DNA of 64,000 bases from an uncultured Aquimarina sp. (GCA_947498455.1 CANMKK010000011.1:62001-126000); one strand, 5' to 3'. Shown: positions 8,039 to 18,515, numbered from the stretch's first letter. The notes: a model not told the origin generated them from the sequence alone. Numbers and translations are program-made.

Positions 8039-10618
8039 TTAGTTCGTTTTGATAATTTTGTATGAAGAACTTTTACGTCCATCAGTGATTTGAACAAAAT
8101 ATATTCCTTGAGTTACATCACCGATATTAATTTGATTAAAATTTTTGCCAAACTGTGTATTGTCTTTAATTACTTGACCTTCAATATTAATAACACTGTA
8201 ATAAAGGCCTTCTGAGTTTTCAGGTAATTTAATATTTATAATTCCTGTAGTTGGATTTGGGTAAATACTAATTTGATCAGTAATATTTAGATCATCAACC
8301 CCTAATGCTATTGCATCATCTAGATCAGCTTCTAATATTCCTCGACCATGAGTACCTACTCGTATTATGTTATTGTCTTCTTGAATTTCAATATCTGCAA
8401 TATATGTATTTGGGAAATTACCTGCTTTTTCCCATTCTGTCATAGTAGCTTCTTTGTAGTATACTCCATTGTCAGTTCCTAAGAATAAGGCAGATGGGTT
8501 TCCAGAAACCGTACCATCATAATATGCAATAGCACCTGCAGGAACATTAGGTAAATTTGTACCACTGATATTTTGCCAATTATTTCCACCATCTAAAGAT
8601 TCAAAAACCTTATGATTGTCGGTATATCCTCCTAATGAGGCATATAAATGAGTAGCATCATTAGGGTCAACAATTATACCCAAAACAGGTTCTGTTACAG
8701 GAAGGGTTCTCGGCGTCCATAAGTCAAACTCAATGTTCTTGATATAGATATCTGATCTAGAATAACCATTGGTGTTGAATATTACTCCACCACTCGCACC
8801 ATAATTTTCCAATGCGTAAATATACCGGCTATCCGAAGGAGCAATTGCAATAAGGTCTAAAGATCGCCCAGTTGGCAAAGAAAGACTACCTATAGCTGAC
8901 CAGTTGTTACCTTGGTCGGTAGAACGAAATACTTCATTATATCCTGCAATAATTGTACTAGGAGTATTGGGATCTAGGGTATATGGTGTAACCCATTCTG
9001 CAGCAGTAATACCAGATATATTATTAGAAATCGTAGTTCGAACACCATTTATAAATCTATAAATAACACCGTTTTGAATAGAATTATAGCGAATATTAGC
9101 ATTTGTAGGATCTATTTCCTGATGCATACCATCAGCAGTAGGAGCAGCTTGGCTCCAAATACCATTAGATTCACGAAATACATTACCATTATCCTGAGAA
9201 CCACCAATTACTACATTTTCATCTGTTTGAGACGTGGCGATATCATAATATTGGGTTATGATTAATCCATTGGATAAATTAGTAAATTGGTCATTGTTTA
9301 CGTTTAAAGAATATACACCACCATCATTACATAGATAGATACGATCATTTTGCAATGGATTGATAAAGGCATTACGAAAGTCGACATGGATTAACTGTAA
9401 CCCTGAGTCTCCTAACCAATGGCTTATTGCATTGAAACTAGAGCCTCCATTAGAACTTTTATAGAAATCAAAAAATCCTGCATATATATGATTTTCATTA
9501 GCAGGAGAAATCATGACTACGCCATCTCCTTGGGCAATATTAGGTGTTGCTAGATTTAATGGAGAAGCGCTAAAACTAGTTCCGCTGTTAGTAGAGGTGT
9601 GTAGATTGTTACCAACGGTGACAAAGACTTTATTAGAATTTAAAGCTGTTACTACAAGTCTCATATAATTACTACCTGTCCAATCGGCTGTTTGACTAAA
9701 ATTAGTTCCTCCATCTGTACTTTTATAGAAAGTATTGGTGCTTTGGCTTACATAGTACAGTGTGTTAGAATCACCCGGTTTAAATTTAACATCGGTAATT
9801 ATTCCATTGGCAATTTTGCTAACTGTATCGAATCCATTCGTAGTATGATATAGACCGTCTTCAGTCGCTACAAATATATTGTCCGGATCTGATGGGTTTG
9901 CTTCCATCCAATAAATACGAACATTGTCACTAAAATTAAGAGTTAATGCTGTAGGATTCCAAGTGGCTCCACTATCTGTTGATTTGTATACTCCAATTCC
10001 TGCAGGCCCATACCATACACGATCACTAATTGCAATATAGATAGTACTTGGTGTGTCTTGATCAACAATGATACTACTTACCGCTAAGTATGGAAGATCA
10101 TCACCAAGTGGAGTATAAGTAGTTCCACCATCCGTTGTTCTCCAGATACCTCCATTAGCGGCTCCTACATAAAATGTATTTTCATCCGTAGGGTGAAAAG
10201 CCATTGCACTAGTACGACCAAGACCAATTTGATTTCCTAAATCTTGATTATAAGATACATTTTGCCATTGTGTTAATGCATAAGATCCCTCAGGTAGTGC
10301 ATTCTTTTTTAATTTAGTATTATTACTGGTTTTAGAAAGATCTGCAAATGTCCCATCTTTATTAAGTCGTGGACTCCAAAAAGAAAACCATCTGTTAAAC
10401 TTTGACCATTCTCCATCTTGTATAAGATCTTCTTTAGAGTAAATAGAAGGATTCTTATTAGAGTACTTCATTTTAAAATAGTCACTGGCTTCACTTGCGA
10501 TATCGTAAAAATTCTGTGATTTATTATTAGTGATAACCTCTTTTAATGATGTTAATTCCTGAGAATTAACTTTAAAATAAAAAATCGTTAAAACAAATAA
10601 AAAATAGTATTTTCTCAT
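8039..10618 (-). CDS. Secreted BNR/sortilin-type beta-propeller protein with T9SS type A sorting domain
   Basis: The 859-residue protein has a signal peptide (MRKYYFLFVLTIFYFKVNSQ). The body carries many Asp-box (BNR) repeats such as VYKSTDSGATWNP, FYKSTDGGTNF, VFRSTDQGNNWS and VFESLDGGNNWQ, spread over about residues 130-730. These build one or two VPS10/sortilin-like beta-propellers. The last about 75 residues are a type IX secretion sorting domain: ISIYPNPTTGIINIKLPE, then YSVINIEGQVIK and IYFVQITDGRKSSSYKIIK. It should be exported by Sec and then moved across the outer membrane by the type IX system, with release or attachment at the surface. Its biological role is unknown. It provides a useful contrast, because the giant proteins later in the window lack this sorting tail. 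Confidence 0.9.
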   Translation of the reverse strand: MRKYYFLFVLTIFYFKVNSQELTSLKEVITNNKSQNFYDIASEASDYFKMKYSNKNPSIYSKEDLIQDGEWSKFNRWFSFWSPRLNKDGTFADLSKTSNNTKLKKNALPEGSYALTQWQNVSYNQDLGNQIGLGRTSAMAFHPTDENTFYVGAANGGIWRTTDGGTTYTPLGDDLPYLAVSSIIVDQDTPSTIYIAISDRVWYGPAGIGVYKSTDSGATWNPTALTLNFSDNVRIYWMEANPSDPDNIFVATEDGLYHTTNGFDTVSKIANGIITDVKFKPGDSNTLYYVSQSTNTFYKSTDGGTNFSQTADWTGSNYMRLVVTALNSNKVFVTVGNNLHTSTNSGTSFSASPLNLATPNIAQGDGVVMISPANENHIYAGFFDFYKSSNGGSSFNAISHWLGDSGLQLIHVDFRNAFINPLQNDRIYLCNDGGVYSLNVNNDQFTNLSNGLIITQYYDIATSQTDENVVIGGSQDNGNVFRESNGIWSQAAPTADGMHQEIDPTNANIRYNSIQNGVIYRFINGVRTTISNNISGITAAEWVTPYTLDPNTPSTIIAGYNEVFRSTDQGNNWSAIGSLSLPTGRSLDLIAIAPSDSRYIYALENYGASGGVIFNTNGYSRSDIYIKNIEFDLWTPRTLPVTEPVLGIIVDPNDATHLYASLGGYTDNHKVFESLDGGNNWQNISGTNLPNVPAGAIAYYDGTVSGNPSALFLGTDNGVYYKEATMTEWEKAGNFPNTYIADIEIQEDNNIIRVGTHGRGILEADLDDAIALGVDDLNITDQISIYPNPTTGIINIKLPENSEGLYYSVINIEGQVIKDNTQFGKNFNQINIGDVTQGIYFVQITDGRKSSSYKIIKTN

Positions 10619-10703
10619 AGCATGTAATTATTTTATCGAAAAAATAATTTCGAAAAGATTTATAATTTTTAAAATTAAAAAACGTGCTATAGATATCAAT
10701 ATA

Positions 10704-10729
10704 AATATTAACTAATTTATGTTAATATT
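10704..10729 (-). terminator. AU-only hairpin after rsmE
   Basis: AATATTAAC (10704-10712) and GTTAATATT (10721-10729) form a perfect 9-bp stem with an 8-base loop, 30 bases beyond the rsmE stop on the minus strand. The stem is weak because it is almost all A-T, so this is only a possible terminator. The rest of the 141-base gap before the T9SS gene shows no clear promoter box. Confidence 0.35.
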
Positions 10730-10759
10730 GATGTATTTAAGGATAGTATTGTATTTGTT

Positions 10760-11464
10760 TTATTGGTTTATAAGAGAATGTATACTACATGAAACAATAG
10801 CAGCTGTTTCTGTACGTAACCTGTTGTTTCCTAAACTAACTGGTAAATATCCTTTCTTTAGTGCTTTTTCTATTTCTGTAGGTGAAAAATCACCTTCTGG
10901 ACCAATCAAGAACGTGATATTATTTTTGGGTTTTAAAATTTCTTGAATAGACTTTTTGTTAGATTCTTCACAATGTGCGATTAATAACTGACCTTTTCTA
11001 TTTTGTGCAATGAATTCAGAGAAAGAAACCATAGGATTTAATTTTGGTAAGTGATATTGCAATGACTGCTTCATAGCACTCTGAAGAATTCTTTCAAATC
11101 GTTCTGATTTGATTGATTTTCGCTCACTATGATCACATAGTATAGGAGTAATTTCATCAATACCGATTTCTGTAGCTTTTTCTAAAAACCACTCATATCG
11201 ATCATTCATTTTTGTAGGAGCTACAGCCATATGCAACTTATGTTCTTTAGCGGGGTGAAATTCCTTACTATCTAACTCAATAATACATTTATTAAGGTTT
11301 GAAAAAGTTATAAAGCCTTTACATAACAATCCTAGCCCGTTAGTAATATGTAATGTATCTCCTTCCTTTTTTCGTAACACTTTGGTAATGTGTTTACTTT
11401 CTTCTCTAGAAAAAGTAAATTCATTAGTTGCCTCGGTAATTAAATTACTATAAAAAAGCTGCAT
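10760..11464 (-). CDS. rsmE: 16S rRNA (uracil-1498-N3)-methyltransferase
   Basis: This 234-residue protein has the RsmE layout: an N-terminal PUA-like domain with ESKHITKVLRKKEGDTLHIT (about residues 22-41), then the SPOUT methyltransferase domain. The AdoMet-binding trefoil knot is seen as FLIGPEGDFSPTEIEKALKK (about 188-207) and SLGNNRLRTETAAI (about 213-226). KMNDRYEWFLEKATEIGID (about 93-111) is also characteristic. It methylates U1498 of 16S rRNA. It follows tsaD on the minus strand with 14 bases between them, so they are probably co-transcribed. Confidence 0.95.
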   Translation of the reverse strand: MQLFYSNLITEATNEFTFSREESKHITKVLRKKEGDTLHITNGLGLLCKGFITFSNLNKCIIELDSKEFHPAKEHKLHMAVAPTKMNDRYEWFLEKATEIGIDEITPILCDHSERKSIKSERFERILQSAMKQSLQYHLPKLNPMVSFSEFIAQNRKGQLLIAHCEESNKKSIQEILKPKNNITFLIGPEGDFSPTEIEKALKKGYLPVSLGNNRLRTETAAIVSCSIHSLINQ

Positions 11465-11478
11465 AATTTGACTATAAA

Positions 11479-12501
11479 TTAAAGTTTAATTCTTGCTTGA
11501 GCGAGAACACTCATATCCGTGAAGTCTTTGTTAAGGTATTTTAAATATCCTACAATACCAATCATAGCGGCATTATCCGTAGTATATTCGAATTTAGGAA
11601 TAAAAGTATTCCAACCATATTTATATTCTCCTTCTTTTAATGCTTTTCTGATATCAGTATTAGCCGAAACACCGCCGCCTATAGCGATTGTTTTAATACC
11701 AGTGTCTTTAGAGGCTTTCTTTAATTTATCAATAAGGATATTTACAATAGTATACTGAATAGAAGCACATATATCTTCTAAGTTTTCTTTTACAAACTCT
11801 GGATTTTGTTTTACTTGCTTTTGAACAAAATATAATATAGCTGTTTTCAGGCCACTAAAACTGAAATTTAATCCGTCTACTCTAGGTTTTGTAAAGGGAT
11901 ATGCTTTAGGGTTGCCGGATTGTGCATATTTATCAATAAGTGGACCGCCGGGATATGGAAGCCCTAGTACTTTAGCACTTTTATCGAAAGCTTCTCCAAC
12001 GGCATCATCGATTGTTTCTCCAATAACATCCATATCGAAATGACTGTTCACTTTTACAATTTGTGTATGTCCACCACTAATAGTCATTGCCAGAAATGGA
12101 AATGTTGGTTTCTCTTGGTTTTCTTCTTCAATAAAATGTGCAAGGATATGAGCCTGCATATGATTGACATCAATAAGAGGGATATCCAATGCAAGCGCCA
12201 TTGACTTAGCAAAAGATGTTCCTACTAATAAAGACCCCATTAATCCGGGACCTCTTGTAAAAGCAATTGCGTTTAGTTCTTTTTTATGAATAGAAGCTTG
12301 TTTTAAGGCTTGATCAATAACAGGAACTATATTCTGTTGATGCGCTCTAGAAGCCAATTCAGGGACAACGCCTCCATACTGTTCGTGAACTTTTTGAGAT
12401 GCTACAACATTTGATAATACTTTACCGTTGCACAATACAGAAGCAGAAGTATCATCGCAAGAAGACTCAATACCTAGGATGAATATATTTTGTGGGCTCA
12501 T
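11479..12501 (-). CDS. tsaD: tRNA N6-adenosine threonylcarbamoyltransferase TsaD
   Basis: The 340-residue length is typical. Visible TsaD hallmarks are LGIESSCDDTSASVL at the N-terminus, the metal-binding HMQAHILAH (about residues 117-125), FLAMTISGGHTQIV, and IAIGGGVSANTDIRK (about 272-286) near the C-terminus. With TsaB and TsaE it adds the threonylcarbamoyl group to A37 of ANN-decoding tRNAs. Its start overlaps the divergent tamB reading frame by 12 bases if the longest tamB start is used. A -7-like box for tsaD lies inside the tamB 5' region. Confidence 0.96.
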   Translation of the reverse strand: MSPQNIFILGIESSCDDTSASVLCNGKVLSNVVASQKVHEQYGGVVPELASRAHQQNIVPVIDQALKQASIHKKELNAIAFTRGPGLMGSLLVGTSFAKSMALALDIPLIDVNHMQAHILAHFIEEENQEKPTFPFLAMTISGGHTQIVKVNSHFDMDVIGETIDDAVGEAFDKSAKVLGLPYPGGPLIDKYAQSGNPKAYPFTKPRVDGLNFSFSGLKTAILYFVQKQVKQNPEFVKENLEDICASIQYTIVNILIDKLKKASKDTGIKTIAIGGGVSANTDIRKALKEGEYKYGWNTFIPKFEYTTDNAAMIGIVGYLKYLNKDFTDMSVLAQARIKL

Positions 12502-15500
12502 TATGAGGAAAAGGGCATAGAAATTGTTAATATTGTCTACAAAGTTAAAACAATAAAACGTATCAAAAAATTCGGGAAAATATTGAAAAGAATATTCTTT
12601 TCACTGTTAGGTATTTTTATACTATTGGTGATCCTATTTTCTATCCCCAGAATTCAAACTTTTGTAGGTAAAAAAGTAACAAATTATCTTAATGAAGAAT
12701 ATGAGGTGGATATGTCTATCGGAGGAATAGGGTTGACTTATTCAGGAGATATAAACCTGAAAGAAATTTTTGTTAAAGATCATCATCAAGATACGCTATT
12801 ATATGCTGGGAGCATTACTTCTTCGATTCTAAATATGAGTCAAATTACTAAGGGACAACCTAAATTAGGAGATGTTGCGATCAAGGATCTTAGTTTCAAA
12901 ATGAAAAAGTATAAAAATGATACTAGTGATAATTTGATGATTTTTATTAGAAAGTTTGGTTCTAGTAATAAAACCTCTTCCGATTCAAAATTTATATTGA
13001 CTACTGGAAATATAATAATGAAAAATAGTCAATATAATTATATAGATGAAAATTTAAATAATCCAGAGGTTGTTATCATAAAAAATATCGAACTCGATGC
13101 CGAAAGTTTGAAAGTAGATGGAGGAGATTTTTACATAAATACTAATGTGCTTTCTTTTAAAGATAAAAGAGGTTTAGATGTTTCCAATCTTAAAACGGCT
13201 TTTTCAATCACCCCTACGGAGATGAATTTTCGCAATCTTTTGTTAGAAACTAAAGATTCTAAAATAGAAGGAGAAGTTATTTTTTCTTATGAACCTGATG
13301 GGTTGTCAAATTTCGAGGATGAAGTAGTAATTACGGCAAATTTTAGTAAAGCAGTGGTTTCTACGAATGACCTTATTCCATTTTATGAAGAATTTGGACG
13401 GGATGAGAACTTAGTGCTCAAAAAAACAATTGTAAAAGGTACTCTAAATGATTTTAAGATATTGAATGCTAATATTTCTGGATTAGATAGATCAGTTATT
13501 CAAGGAAATATTAGAATTAAAAATGCCGTATCTGATGTGTCAAAGTTTCAATTAGAAGGAGATTTTAAAAATTTGACAACCAACTACTATGATTTGATAA
13601 ATTTATTACCTCGTATTTTGGGGGAATCACTTCCTAAACAATTGTATCAATTAGGAAGTGTAAAAGCTGTTGGTAATGCTATTGTTACTACTAAAGAAGT
13701 TGATTTAGATATAGATATATTTTCTCAATTAGGAAAAATAAAGGCGTTTGTTTTGTTGGGAGAGCTAAATAACATTAAGAATGCAACATATAATGGAAGT
13801 ATTGTATCAACAAACTTCAATTTGGGTAAATTGGTAGGAAAAACTACATTAGGTAAGACGGCATTTAATATCGATATTGATGGAAGTGGTTTTACATTAA
13901 AAGACTTAGATACCAAAATTGAAGGTGATATTAGTACATTAGAATTTAATGGATATGCCTATACGAATTTGAATGTAGAAGGGAATTTAAAAGATCCAGT
14001 TTTTAATGGTAAGTTGGTTTCTGATGACCCTAATGTAAAATTTGTTTTTAATGGTATAGCCGATTTATCAAAGGAGATTAATAATTATGATTTTACGGCC
14101 AATGTAGATTATATAGAATTAAATAAGCTGAATATTTTTACTCGAGATAGTACCTCTGTATTTAGTGGCGACGTATATATGAAAATGAAAGGAACCGGAA
14201 TTAATGATGCTAGGGGAACTATTTCTTTTGCCAAAACACTTTATAAAAATCAAAACGCAGGATATTATTTTGATGATTTTGAAATAACTTCTTCATTTGA
14301 TGATAAAAATATCCGAACAATAACTATAAATAGTCCAGATATAATCCAAGGTAATGTACGAGGAATTTTTAGATTCGAAAACGTATATGATCTATTCCGT
14401 AATTCGATAGGTAGTCTTTATACTAATTTCGAAGCTACCGAAATTACAGACAATGAATTTATGGAATTCAATTTTAATATTTACAATAAGATTGTAGATG
14501 TATTCTTTCCAGAAATCGAATTTGCACCCAATACTTTTATAAAGGGAAAAGTAGAAAGTAATGATTCCGAGTTTAAATTAACTTTTAAATCACCAGCTAT
14601 AAGAGCTTTTGATAATTTGATGAAGAAAGTGGATATACAGGTGGATAATAAAAACCCTTTATTTAATACATATGTAGCCATTGATAGTGTTAATTCTAAA
14701 TATTATGATGTCTCAAAATTTAGTTTGATAAACGTAACATTGAATGATACGTTATTTATGAGATCAGAATTTAAAGGAGGAAAAAATAATGTAGACAGTT
14801 ATAATTTAGATTTTTATCATACGATTAATGAAGAGAACAACTCTGTATTAGGTTTTAAGAAATCAGATTTTACTTTTAAGGGATATACATGGTATACCAA
14901 TCTTAATAAAAGTAAAAGCAGTAATAAGATAATTTTTGATAATGATTTTAAAAATGTAGAAATTCAATCTTTAAGATTGAGGCATAAAGATGAAGAAATT
15001 CGTCTTTCTGGAACAATAGAAGGCGAAGAAAATAAAAATATCAGAGCTGTTTTTAGAGATGTAGATCTTAATAAAATTACTCCGAATCTCGAGAATTTGG
15101 AATTTTCTGGTATTGTAGATGGTGATATAACGCTTTTACAAGATAAAGGAGTGTATTTTCCTAGCTCTACCATTATTATCAATGATTTAGGTGTAAATGA
15201 TTCTCGATTAGGAGAGTTAAGGGTTAATATATCTGGTAATGAATCTCTTACTGAATATAGAGTAAATACTAAGCTTGTTGATTATAATAATTTAAAAAGA
15301 TTATCAGCAATAGGTTCAATTGATATTTCGGATACTAATGCCGACATGGATATAGATGTGGGTCTAGAACAATTTAATATTGCAGGTTTTAGCCAATTAG
15401 GAGGTATTGTTATTTCGGATCTTAGAGGTTTAGTGTCTGGAAATGCAAAAGTTACGGGTAGTTATAAAAACCCTTCAATAGATGGTCTTTTAAAATTGAA

Positions 15501-17010
15501 TAGCACAGGAATGAAAATTCCGTATCTAAATATTGACTTTAATTTTGAGGAAGAGTCCAGAGTACTATTAGATAAACAGCGATTTAATTTTGATTATGTG
15601 AATATAACGGATACCAAGCATAATACAGAAGGAATATTAAGTGGGTATATCGGACATCAACGTTTTTCTAATTGGGAATTAGGGTTAGAGATAGACGTTC
15701 CCGATAGGATGTTGGTACTGGATACAAAAGAAAACGAAGAGTCACTCTATTATGGAACTGCATTTATAAGAGGTGATGCTACTATAACAGGGCCAACAGA
15801 TGGATTGGTTATAAAAGTAAATGCTACTACAGAAAAGGGAACAGTATTTAAAATACCGCTAAACGATTCCGAATCTATAGGAGATAATTCTTATATCCAT
15901 TTTTTGAGTCCCGAAGAAAAACAAGCTCAGTTAGAGGGGAAAGATATTATTTTAGAAGATATAAAAGGGTTAGAACTTAATTTCGATTTAGATGTAAATG
16001 ATAATGCACTGGTAGAAGTTGTAGTGGATAAAAATACTGGTAGTTCATTAAAAGGAAGAGGGGCAGGAACATTATTAATAGAAATAAATACCAATGGAAA
16101 GTTTAATATGTGGGGGGATTTTGTGGCATATGAGGGAAGCTATAACTTTAGGTATGGAGCATTAGTGGGAAAAGATTTTACAGTAAGATCAGGAGGGAGT
16201 ATCAACTGGGATGGTAGCCCTACTAGAGCAATTCTGGATTTAAGTGCTGTATATAAAACCGAAGCAAATCCGGCAGTGTTGTTAGAAAATGCTACAATTA
16301 ATCGTAAAATACCAGTCGAAGTAGTTGTTGATCTTAAAGGAGAATTGATACAACCTGATCTTAATTTTAATATCGAATTGCCTAATTTAAGTTCGGTTGC
16401 TAAAAGTGAATTAGAGTATCAATTAGAAGATCAGGCTACAAAAGAACTACAGGCATTATCATTAGTGACACAAGGACAATTTTATGGTGGTAATCTCGAT
16501 CCAACTTTTATCACAGGTAATTTGGTAGAACGGGCAGCAGGAATGGTTAATGGAATATTTTCTGGTGATGATGATAAGTTTAAAGTAGGATTAAATTATG
16601 TTCAGGGAAACCGAAATATTGATCAGGAAGCAGCAGATCAGTTTGGAGTGACAGTATCCACACAAATAAATAATAGAATATTAATAAACGGTAGAGTAGG
16701 AGTACCTATTGGAGGAGTTAGTGAATCTGTAGTAACGGGAGATGTAGAAGTAGAGTATCTTTTTAATGAACAAGGAACATTAAAAGGAAAGATTTTTAAC
16801 CGTCAGAATGAAATACAATATATTGGAGAATCGCAAGGGTATAAGCAAGGTTTAGGATTGTCTTATTCTGTGGATTTTGATAATTTTAATGAATTATGGA
16901 AAAAAGTATTCGCAGGAAAAAAGACTAAAGATACTACTGCGATAAAAATAGAAGATACTACCAAAATAGAAAAACCAGATTTTCTTAATTTTACAAACAA
17001 GAATAATTAA
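12490..17010 (+). CDS. TamB/AsmA-like translocation and assembly module protein (DUF490 C-terminal domain)
   Basis: A 1,506-residue protein with a single N-terminal membrane anchor (FFSLLGIFILLVILFSIP, about residues 36-53), followed by a very long beta-rich body. The C-terminal 450 residues carry the TamB signature: FNMWGDFVAYEGSYNFRYG (about 1203-1221) and GGSINWDGSPTRAILDLSAV (about 1236-1255), ending in RQNEIQYIGESQGYKQGLGL. TamB proteins bridge the periplasm, and are thought to help insert outer-membrane proteins and move phospholipids. The longest start, TTG at 12490, overlaps tsaD. TTG at 12583 gives a product beginning directly with the anchor (MKRIFFSLLGIF), so the true start is uncertain by about 31 residues. 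Confidence 0.9.
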   Translation: MWAHYEEKGIEIVNIVYKVKTIKRIKKFGKILKRIFFSLLGIFILLVILFSIPRIQTFVGKKVTNYLNEEYEVDMSIGGIGLTYSGDINLKEIFVKDHHQDTLLYAGSITSSILNMSQITKGQPKLGDVAIKDLSFKMKKYKNDTSDNLMIFIRKFGSSNKTSSDSKFILTTGNIIMKNSQYNYIDENLNNPEVVIIKNIELDAESLKVDGGDFYINTNVLSFKDKRGLDVSNLKTAFSITPTEMNFRNLLLETKDSKIEGEVIFSYEPDGLSNFEDEVVITANFSKAVVSTNDLIPFYEEFGRDENLVLKKTIVKGTLNDFKILNANISGLDRSVIQGNIRIKNAVSDVSKFQLEGDFKNLTTNYYDLINLLPRILGESLPKQLYQLGSVKAVGNAIVTTKEVDLDIDIFSQLGKIKAFVLLGELNNIKNATYNGSIVSTNFNLGKLVGKTTLGKTAFNIDIDGSGFTLKDLDTKIEGDISTLEFNGYAYTNLNVEGNLKDPVFNGKLVSDDPNVKFVFNGIADLSKEINNYDFTANVDYIELNKLNIFTRDSTSVFSGDVYMKMKGTGINDARGTISFAKTLYKNQNAGYYFDDFEITSSFDDKNIRTITINSPDIIQGNVRGIFRFENVYDLFRNSIGSLYTNFEATEITDNEFMEFNFNIYNKIVDVFFPEIEFAPNTFIKGKVESNDSEFKLTFKSPAIRAFDNLMKKVDIQVDNKNPLFNTYVAIDSVNSKYYDVSKFSLINVTLNDTLFMRSEFKGGKNNVDSYNLDFYHTINEENNSVLGFKKSDFTFKGYTWYTNLNKSKSSNKIIFDNDFKNVEIQSLRLRHKDEEIRLSGTIEGEENKNIRAVFRDVDLNKITPNLENLEFSGIVDGDITLLQDKGVYFPSSTIIINDLGVNDSRLGELRVNISGNESLTEYRVNTKLVDYNNLKRLSAIGSIDISDTNADMDIDVGLEQFNIAGFSQLGGIVISDLRGLVSGNAKVTGSYKNPSIDGLLKLNSTGMKIPYLNIDFNFEEESRVLLDKQRFNFDYVNITDTKHNTEGILSGYIGHQRFSNWELGLEIDVPDRMLVLDTKENEESLYYGTAFIRGDATITGPTDGLVIKVNATTEKGTVFKIPLNDSESIGDNSYIHFLSPEEKQAQLEGKDIILEDIKGLELNFDLDVNDNALVEVVVDKNTGSSLKGRGAGTLLIEINTNGKFNMWGDFVAYEGSYNFRYGALVGKDFTVRSGGSINWDGSPTRAILDLSAVYKTEANPAVLLENATINRKIPVEVVVDLKGELIQPDLNFNIELPNLSSVAKSELEYQLEDQATKELQALSLVTQGQFYGGNLDPTFITGNLVERAAGMVNGIFSGDDDKFKVGLNYVQGNRNIDQEAADQFGVTVSTQINNRILINGRVGVPIGGVSESVVTGDVEVEYLFNEQGTLKGKIFNRQNEIQYIGESQGYKQGLGLSYSVDFDNFNELWKKVFAGKKTKDTTAIKIEDTTKIEKPDFLNFTNKNN
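12540..12547 (-). promoter_or_regulatory. -7 box (TAACTTTG) for tsaD within the tamB 5' region
   Basis: On the minus strand TAACTTTG fits TAnnTTTG, with a TTTG 16 bases upstream (12567-12564), somewhat closer than the usual 19-20. A transcript from here would give tsaD a leader of about 30 bases. Confidence 0.4.
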
Positions 17011-17037
17011 ATCAATTTAATTTTTACACAAAATTAC

Positions 17038-18024
17038 ATGGCTAAACAAATTAAAACCATTGGTGTAATGACATCTGGTGGTGACTCACCAGGAATGAAT
17101 GCCGCAATTAGAGCAGTAGCAAGAGCTTGTTCTTATTATAAAGTAAAATGTATTGGGTTTTATAGAGGTTATCAGGGGATGATTGAAAAAGATTATTGCG
17201 AGATGACTGCACGTAGTGTTCGTAATATAATAAGTGCTGGAGGTACTATTCTAAAATCAGCAAGATCGGACGAGTTTAGAACTAAAGAAGGAAGGGAGAA
17301 AGCAGCACATAATCTAAAAGAGATTGGAGTGGATGCAATGATATTGATAGGAGGAGATGGCACGTTTAAGGGCGGTAAGATTTTTAGTGAAGAATATGAT
17401 ATTCCTGTGATAGGTGTTCCGGGAACTATAGATAATGATATAGCAGGTACAAATTTTACGATAGGATATGATACTGCATTAAACACTGTAGTAGAAGCGA
17501 TCGATAAAATTAGAGATACAGCAAGCTCCCATGATCGATTATTTTTTGTAGAAGTTATGGGGAGAGACGCAGGGTTTATAGCACTGAATAGTGGGGTAGG
17601 AGCAGGAGCAGAAGAAATATTGATACCAGAAGAAGATTTAGGATTGGATAGGTTGTTAGAATCATTAAAAAGAAGTAAGCGCTCTGGTAAATCTTCGAGT
17701 ATTGTAGTGGTTAGTGAAGGTGATAAAACGGGTAAAAATGTGTATGAATTAGCAGATTATGTAACTGCCAATTTGCCGGATTACGATGTAAGAGTTACCG
17801 TATTAGGTCATATGCAACGAGGTGGTTCTCCTAGCTGTTTCGATAGAACCTTAGCTAGTAGACTTTGTGTAAAAGCAGTGGAGCTTTTATTGGATGGTGA
17901 GCAAAATGTAATGGTAGGTTTGGTAAATAATAAAATTATAGCCACAAATTTTGAAGAAGGTTTAAAAGAAGATCATAGTATCAATAGAGAATTACTACGC
18001 ATTTCAGATATACTTTCTGTGTAA
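17038..18024 (+). CDS. pfkA: ATP-dependent 6-phosphofructokinase
   Basis: This 328-residue protein is a standard bacterial PfkA. It has the ATP-binding GVMTSGGDSPGMNAAIRA (about residues 9-26), IGGDGTFKGG (about 103-112), the active-site PGTIDNDIAGT (about 127-137) with the catalytic aspartate, EVMGRDAGFIA (about 172-182), and VLGHMQRGGSPSCFDR (about 255-270) for fructose-6-phosphate binding. It catalyses the committed step of glycolysis. It lies 27 bases downstream of tamB, so it may share its transcript. Confidence 0.97.
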   Translation: MAKQIKTIGVMTSGGDSPGMNAAIRAVARACSYYKVKCIGFYRGYQGMIEKDYCEMTARSVRNIISAGGTILKSARSDEFRTKEGREKAAHNLKEIGVDAMILIGGDGTFKGGKIFSEEYDIPVIGVPGTIDNDIAGTNFTIGYDTALNTVVEAIDKIRDTASSHDRLFFVEVMGRDAGFIALNSGVGAGAEEILIPEEDLGLDRLLESLKRSKRSGKSSSIVVVSEGDKTGKNVYELADYVTANLPDYDVRVTVLGHMQRGGSPSCFDRTLASRLCVKAVELLLDGEQNVMVGLVNNKIIATNFEEGLKEDHSINRELLRISDILSV

Positions 18025-18515
18025 AAATTTCGCTATTTTAATACATGTTTTTGAATGACTGATAACGCAAAAACCAGCATAGTACCATTTGTCATTTGAA
18101 TTTACCGTAATAAAATGTTCTTTTTTATGCCTCAATTTCAGAATAAAAATAAACCGTAGACCAGCTATGCTTAATTTTTCTTCTTCATTGAAACAAAAAA
18201 AATCTTTATTTTCTTTTCCGGTAAATTTAAACAACAACTGGTATAAAAATGATTATACGATTTACGGATGAGAATTTCGTAAAAATAATTATAAAGATTT
18301 TTCGCTAGATTGATGAATCAAATTAAAGAATAGCCATAGCTATTGTTTAATTTTATGAAGAAAATATAGTAGAAAAAGAATGTGATTAGATGCGAAATTT
18401 TTATTCGTAAATTGTATTATAAAGTAATTTGTAATGTACTATAATGAAAGAAGCCCAAAGCATAATAGCTTTGGGCTTCTTTATATCTATATCTAGAATT
18501 ATTTGAAGCTTTCCA
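18025..18515 (+). other. Intergenic region between pfkA and ridA, without a convincing gene
   Basis: This stretch of about 490 bases separates convergent genes. Short reading frames on both strands (for example 18089-18271 plus and 18237-18004 minus) are low-complexity, lack motifs, and the minus one overlaps pfkA. I do not support them as genes. The only clear element is the hairpin at 18447-18482. Confidence 0.6.
18447..18482. terminator. Strong bidirectional terminator between pfkA and ridA
   Basis: Perfect 15-bp inverted repeat AAAGAAGCCCAAAGC (18447-18461) and GCTTTGGGCTTCTTT (18468-18482), with a 6-base loop. It is GC-rich at its centre with A/T ends, and placed between two convergent transcription units (pfkA and lptD-ridA). 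Confidence 0.88.

Noticed and set aside
18004..18271. Short frames on both strands after pfkA
   Set aside because: They are low-complexity and one overlaps the end of pfkA. Nothing supports translation.
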